Below the pieces are notes generated by a model that saw only the letters and a program-made list of their open reading frames with translations, ran no database searches and was not told the origin of the DNA. Shown in pieces: positions 24,139-24,320 of a stretch of 24,320 nucleotides of DNA. The translations under genes were made by a program, and so were the position numbers. Source of the stretch: Bacillota bacterium (GTDB lineage: Bacteria > Bacillota > Clostridia > Tissierellales > Sedimentibacteraceae); NCBI GenBank assembly GCA_023416855.1, contig JAEZGU010000258.1, positions 1-24,320 on the forward strand, given 5' to 3'. Each line of letters starts with the position of its first letter. Position 1 is the first letter of the stretch.

Positions 24139-24194
24139 ATGCCAAGATGCCCTATATTACGTTATGATTTTTTCAAACTTTATGAGAACCCACA
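24066..24194 (-). repeat. Right transposon end with four TnsB-binding-like sites
   Basis: Four copies of the 17-bp site, inverted relative to the left end, start at 24066, 24096, 24118 and 24172. The form is TTCAAACTATTTGAGAA with one or two changes; the last reads TTCAAACTTTATGAGAA. The outermost copy is followed by CCCACA, the inverted partner of the left TGTAGG. Spacings of 30, 22 and 54 bp are irregular, unlike the 21-bp phasing of the left end. The 37-bp gap before the last copy contains no further site that I can see. Confidence 0.85.
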
Positions 24195-24216
24195 ACCCCC
24201 AGAGGGGTTCCTTTTT
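24194..24216 (+). terminator. Host terminator abutting the right end
   Basis: AACCCC (24194-24199), loop CAGA, GGGGTT (24204-24209) and CCTTTTT form a typical Rho-independent terminator. Its first base coincides with the last base of the transposon. It probably belongs to the host gene that ends at 53, so the insertion fell between the stop codon and its terminator. Confidence 0.8.
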
Positions 24217-24320
24217 AGTTATCTATACCTCAAGATAATCTAATTATGATCTAACTGAATTATTAAATCTTTTCATCTTGACTAAGGTTAAAATAGATAT
24301 ACTTATACCTGTTAGACATT
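24217..24320. other. Right flanking host sequence
   Basis: About 100 bp of AT-rich DNA with no gene start that I can support. It contains TTGACTAAGG (from 24278) and AT-rich sequence ending at AGATATACT, which could be a promoter for a gene beyond the window. Confidence 0.4.

Larger units (their letters stand above)
80..24194. mobile_element. Tn7-like transposon carrying a defence island
   Basis: The proposed termini are TGTAGGTTCTCA at 80 and its inverted partner TGAGAACCCACA ending at 24194. Each is followed inward by arrays of a 17-bp site in opposite orientation. Inside are tnsA, tnsB, tnsC, two TniQ-family genes and about 16 kb of cargo on one strand. No tnsE and no CRISPR-Cas genes are visible. 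The five bases outside each end are ACCGA (75-79) and ACCCC (24195-24199), so the usual 5-bp target duplication is not intact. The boundaries rest on the inverted end sequences and are exact only if TGT/ACA is the cleavage point. Confidence 0.85.

Overview
The window holds one essentially complete Tn7-like transposon, about 24.1 kb (80 to 24194), with a short piece of host sequence on each side. The DNA is AT-rich. Most genes have strong Shine-Dalgarno sequences of the GGAGG type, GTG and TTG starts are used, and the protein families are typical of low-GC Gram-positive bacteria. I infer a Bacillota host, most likely Bacillales or a relative. The species cannot be read from the sequence.

Ends and target. 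The left end carries three copies, and the right end four inverted copies, of a 17-bp site (TTCTCAAATAGTTTGAA and variants), read as TnsB-binding sites. The outermost copies lie next to TGT...ACA termini. A coding frame that looks like the 3' end of a host gene stops at 53, 26 nt before the left terminus. A Rho-independent terminator begins at the right terminus. This is the geometry of TnsD-directed insertion just behind a conserved host gene.

Transposition module (231-7408). A TniQ-family gene reads inward from the left end and converges on the core operon. Read on the minus strand, the core is: a large TnsD/TniQ gene, then a small helix-turn-helix protein, tnsA, tnsB and tnsC packed with 0-12 nt gaps. 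TnsB keeps D280/D365/E401 with the classic 35-residue D-E spacing. TnsA keeps an E/D/E-x-K nuclease site and TnsC keeps Walker A and B. A 38-bp palindrome covers the -10 box in front of the helix-turn-helix gene and looks like its operator. No tnsE, Cas gene or CRISPR array is visible.

Cargo (7621-24000), all on the plus strand, reads as a defence island. It starts with a type II-like Thoeris system: a ThsB TIR protein, a two-helix membrane protein with a macro domain, and a second ThsB. Next come a two-gene unit (recombinase-like zinc-ribbon protein plus DUF3883 nuclease-like protein), a HEPN-like protein and a TIR-domain gene broken by a 2-nt TA insertion. An HNH endonuclease protein and a complete Gabija pair (gajA-gajB) follow. 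The last large gene is a 914-residue DUF4062 protein. The right-hand end carries an ADP-ribosyltransferase, a VOC-family protein and several small hypothetical genes separated by a 22-bp repeat, which suggests cassette-wise shuffling.

Structure not explained by the gene list: a 58-bp block, 55/58 identical, lies just upstream of both the Thoeris and the Gabija operon. A sequence resembling the element's own right end plus the flanking terminator lies inside the cargo at 15077-15125, just before Gabija. Several cargo proteins belong to NAD+-using or NAD+-derivative-sensing families (TIR, macro, ADP-ribosyltransferase), so NAD+ signalling is a common theme.
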